Shown: one piece after another, positions 62,101-64,000 of the stretch
Numbering within the stretch: position 1 is the stretch's first letter
Layout of the letters: each line of letters opens with the position of its first letter
From: Coccinella septempunctata
Taxonomy: Eukaryota; Arthropoda; Insecta; Coleoptera; Coccinellidae
Length of the DNA stretch: 64,000 nt
Direction: 5' to 3'
Assembly (NCBI RefSeq): GCF_907165205.1
Contig: NC_058198.1
Location: forward strand, 3,201,001 to 3,265,000
Program-made: the position numbers and the translations under genes
Notes under the pieces: model-generated
Database searches by the model: none
What the model was told of the DNA's origin: nothing
Seen by the model: the letters and a program-made list of their open reading frames with translations, nothing else

Positions 62101-62310
62101 TTACGGCTTATAAGTTTCATTTCGGGTAATAAGTTTAGGGGGAAAAACTTCCCTGGAAGCGAACCTTGATGAACATCTGGAATCCGACTGAAACAATTGG
62201 ATCGGACATCGCCTCAAGTTGGAATTTGTTGGATGTTGTGTGATTATTAACGCGTGCATCGAGCGGAATCGACAGGGCCGTATTTATAAATCGGCTGCAT
62301 TACGATTTCT
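59175..62310. other. no gene recognised; 3.1-kb segment between satellite arrays 2 and 3
   Basis: A 140-codon minus-strand ORF (59116-59538) overlaps the end of the satellite and has no domain I recognise. Short direct repeats (GGCT x3 near 59678, AGTT x3 near 61880) are trivial. Confidence 0.45.
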
Positions 62311-64000
62311 GTTTTTCCATTATTCATTTTCGAGTTCACCTTGAAGGGCTCCTTAAAGAGCAATTCTCTATTGCATCATCGGAGAGCTAGGAGTGATACA
62401 CATTATAAAGGAGTATTCCCTTTTTGTGATGAATTTCGAAACGCTGATTGATTATATAACCGAAAATCCCAGTTGGATCAGACGAATATAGCAGGAGATA
62501 TCGCAGATTGAAAATTGCAATTTTTGAAAAAATTCCATTTCCAAGATGAAAATCTAAACGAAGGCAGATAGGCTTTCGAAATTGCTTGAAATGGATTCAG
62601 CGTGTTCGAAAACCTATACTTCCATACCAAAATTTCAAATATCTGGCCCTGTTTAGGAGAAAATAATTTTTTTTGTTTTTCCACTTTTCATTTTCGAGTT
62701 GACTTCGAAGAGCTCTCTGGGGTGCAATTCTTTATTGGAGCATCAACTGTTCGGTTTTCCAGAATCTTCGGAACAAATTCTATGCACTCCATATCCTACG
62801 ATAGTAATAGAACATCCTGATTATCAGACAAAGTAGCAAAAAGGTCATTTTAGGGAGGTCTAACCCCTTGCTCATTTTTGACCCAAAAAATCGAGATTTT
62901 CAAAATCGAGTTTTCGTGCTAGGGTGGGAGACTAGGCAACGCTGATTATATAACCGAAAATCCCATTTGGATCAGACGAATATAGCAGGAGATATCGCAG
63001 ATTGAAAATTGCAAATTTTTCAAAAATGCCATTTCCAAGATGAAAATCTAAAAGAACGGAGATAGGCTCTCGAAATTGCTTGAAATAGATTCAGCGTGTT
63101 CGAAAACCTATATTTCCATACCAAAATTTCAAATATCTGGCCCTGTTTAGGAGAAAATAATTTTTTTTGTTTTTCCACTTTTCATTTTCGAGTTGACTTC
63201 GAAGAGATCTCTGGGGTGCAATTCTTTATTGGAGCATCAACTGTTTGGTTTTCCAGAATCTTCGGAACAAATTCTATGCACTCCATATCCTAGGACAGTA
63301 ATAGAACATCCTGATTTTCAGACAGAGTAGCAAATAGGTCATTTTAGGGGGGTCTAACCCCTTGCTCATTTTTGACCCAAAAAATCGAGATTTTCGAAAT
63401 CGAGTTTTTGTGCTAGGGTGGAAGCCTCGGCAACGCTGATTATATAACCGAAAATCCCAGTTGGATCAGACGAATATAGCAGGAGATATCGCAGATTGAA
63501 AATTGCAATTTTTGAAAAAATTCCATTTCCAAGATGAAAATCTAAACGAAGGCAGATAGGCTTTCGAAATTGCTTGAAATGGATTCAGCGTGTTCGAAAA
63601 CCTATACTTCCATACCAAAATTTCAAATATCTGGCCCTGTTTAGGAGAAAATAATTTGTTTTGTTTTTCCACTTTTCATTTTCGAGTTGACTTCAAAGAG
63701 CTCTCTGGGGTGCAATTCTTTATTGAATCATCAACTGTTTGGTTTTCCAGAATCTTCGGAACAGATTTTATGCGCTCCATATCCTAGGATAGTAATAGAA
63801 CATCCTGATTTTCAGAGAGAGTAGCAAATAGGTCATTTTAGGGGGGTCTAACCCCTTGCTCATTTTTGACCCAAAAAATCGAGATTTTCAAAATCGAATT
63901 TTTGTGCTAGGGTGGAAGCCCAAGCAACGCTGATTATATAACCGAAAATCCCAGTTGGATCAGACGAATATAGCAGGAGATATCGCAGATTGAAAATTGC
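62311..64000. repeat. 494-bp satellite, array 3, more than three monomers, runs off the window
   Basis: A diverged, rearranged piece at about 62311-62383 (CATTTTCGAGTTCACCTTGA) is followed from 62447 by regular monomers with phase points at about 62514, 63008 and 63502 (ATTGCAA), then the next at the window end. Orientation is as in arrays 1 and 2. Variants mix features of both: one junction reads AAAAATGCCATTTCC like array 1, the others AAAAAATTCCATTTCC like array 2. Confidence 0.95.

Overview
The window looks like nuclear DNA from an arthropod, most likely an insect, and a beetle is plausible. It is AT-rich and gene-poor. Its two clear genes have introns or upstream non-coding exons, the candidate promoters are TATA plus initiator pairs about 30 bp apart, and it holds dead mariner transposons, a non-LTR reverse-transcriptase relic and several tandem-repeat arrays. 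I cannot name the species from sequence alone. Nothing is bacterial or viral, and I see no CRISPR array, operon or tRNA.

Layout. 1-343 is the end of a 59-bp minisatellite. 1.02-4.3 kb holds a plus-strand Nudix hydrolase of the diphosphoinositol polyphosphate phosphohydrolase family (Aps-like): TATA/initiator promoter, two probable non-coding 5' exons, a 2.4-kb intron and an intact 153-residue coding exon. 5.3-8.7 kb holds about 2.7 copies of a 175-bp repeat directly followed by six copies of a 494-bp satellite monomer. 8.7-14.7 kb has no recognisable gene, one small palindrome with flanking direct repeats and one MITE-like element. 14.7-17.6 kb holds the minus-strand Ras-family GTPase Rap1, four coding exons giving 184 residues, convergent with the Nudix gene.

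17.6-28.4 kb has no confident gene. It contains a pair of short coding-like ORFs (23.2-23.6 kb), an inverted-repeat element (24.0-24.6 kb) and a 1.2-kb array of 30-bp subunits in 123-bp units (25.9-27.1 kb). At 28.4-28.8 kb a TATA/initiator pair is followed by an ORF that reads like a signal peptide and ends at a phase-1 splice donor. This may be the first exon of a secreted or membrane protein whose later exons I could not find.

28.8-54.6 kb is non-coding as far as I can tell: a hairpin with arms of about 180 bp (30.2-30.6 kb), three damaged copies of one DD34D mariner family (32.9, 48.7 and 50.7 kb), a reverse-transcriptase fragment beside the first of them, and a four-copy 311-bp repeat (36.5-37.7 kb). 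54.6-59.2 kb and 62.4-64.0 kb (running off the window) are two further arrays of the 494-bp satellite in the same orientation as the first. The middle array contains a trimeric higher-order repeat of 1,482 bp.

The two genes are ordinary conserved housekeeping or signalling genes and show no link to each other beyond position. The unusual content is in the repeats: the satellite with its higher-order structure and shared breakpoints, the long hairpin, and the dyad-rich 123-bp array.
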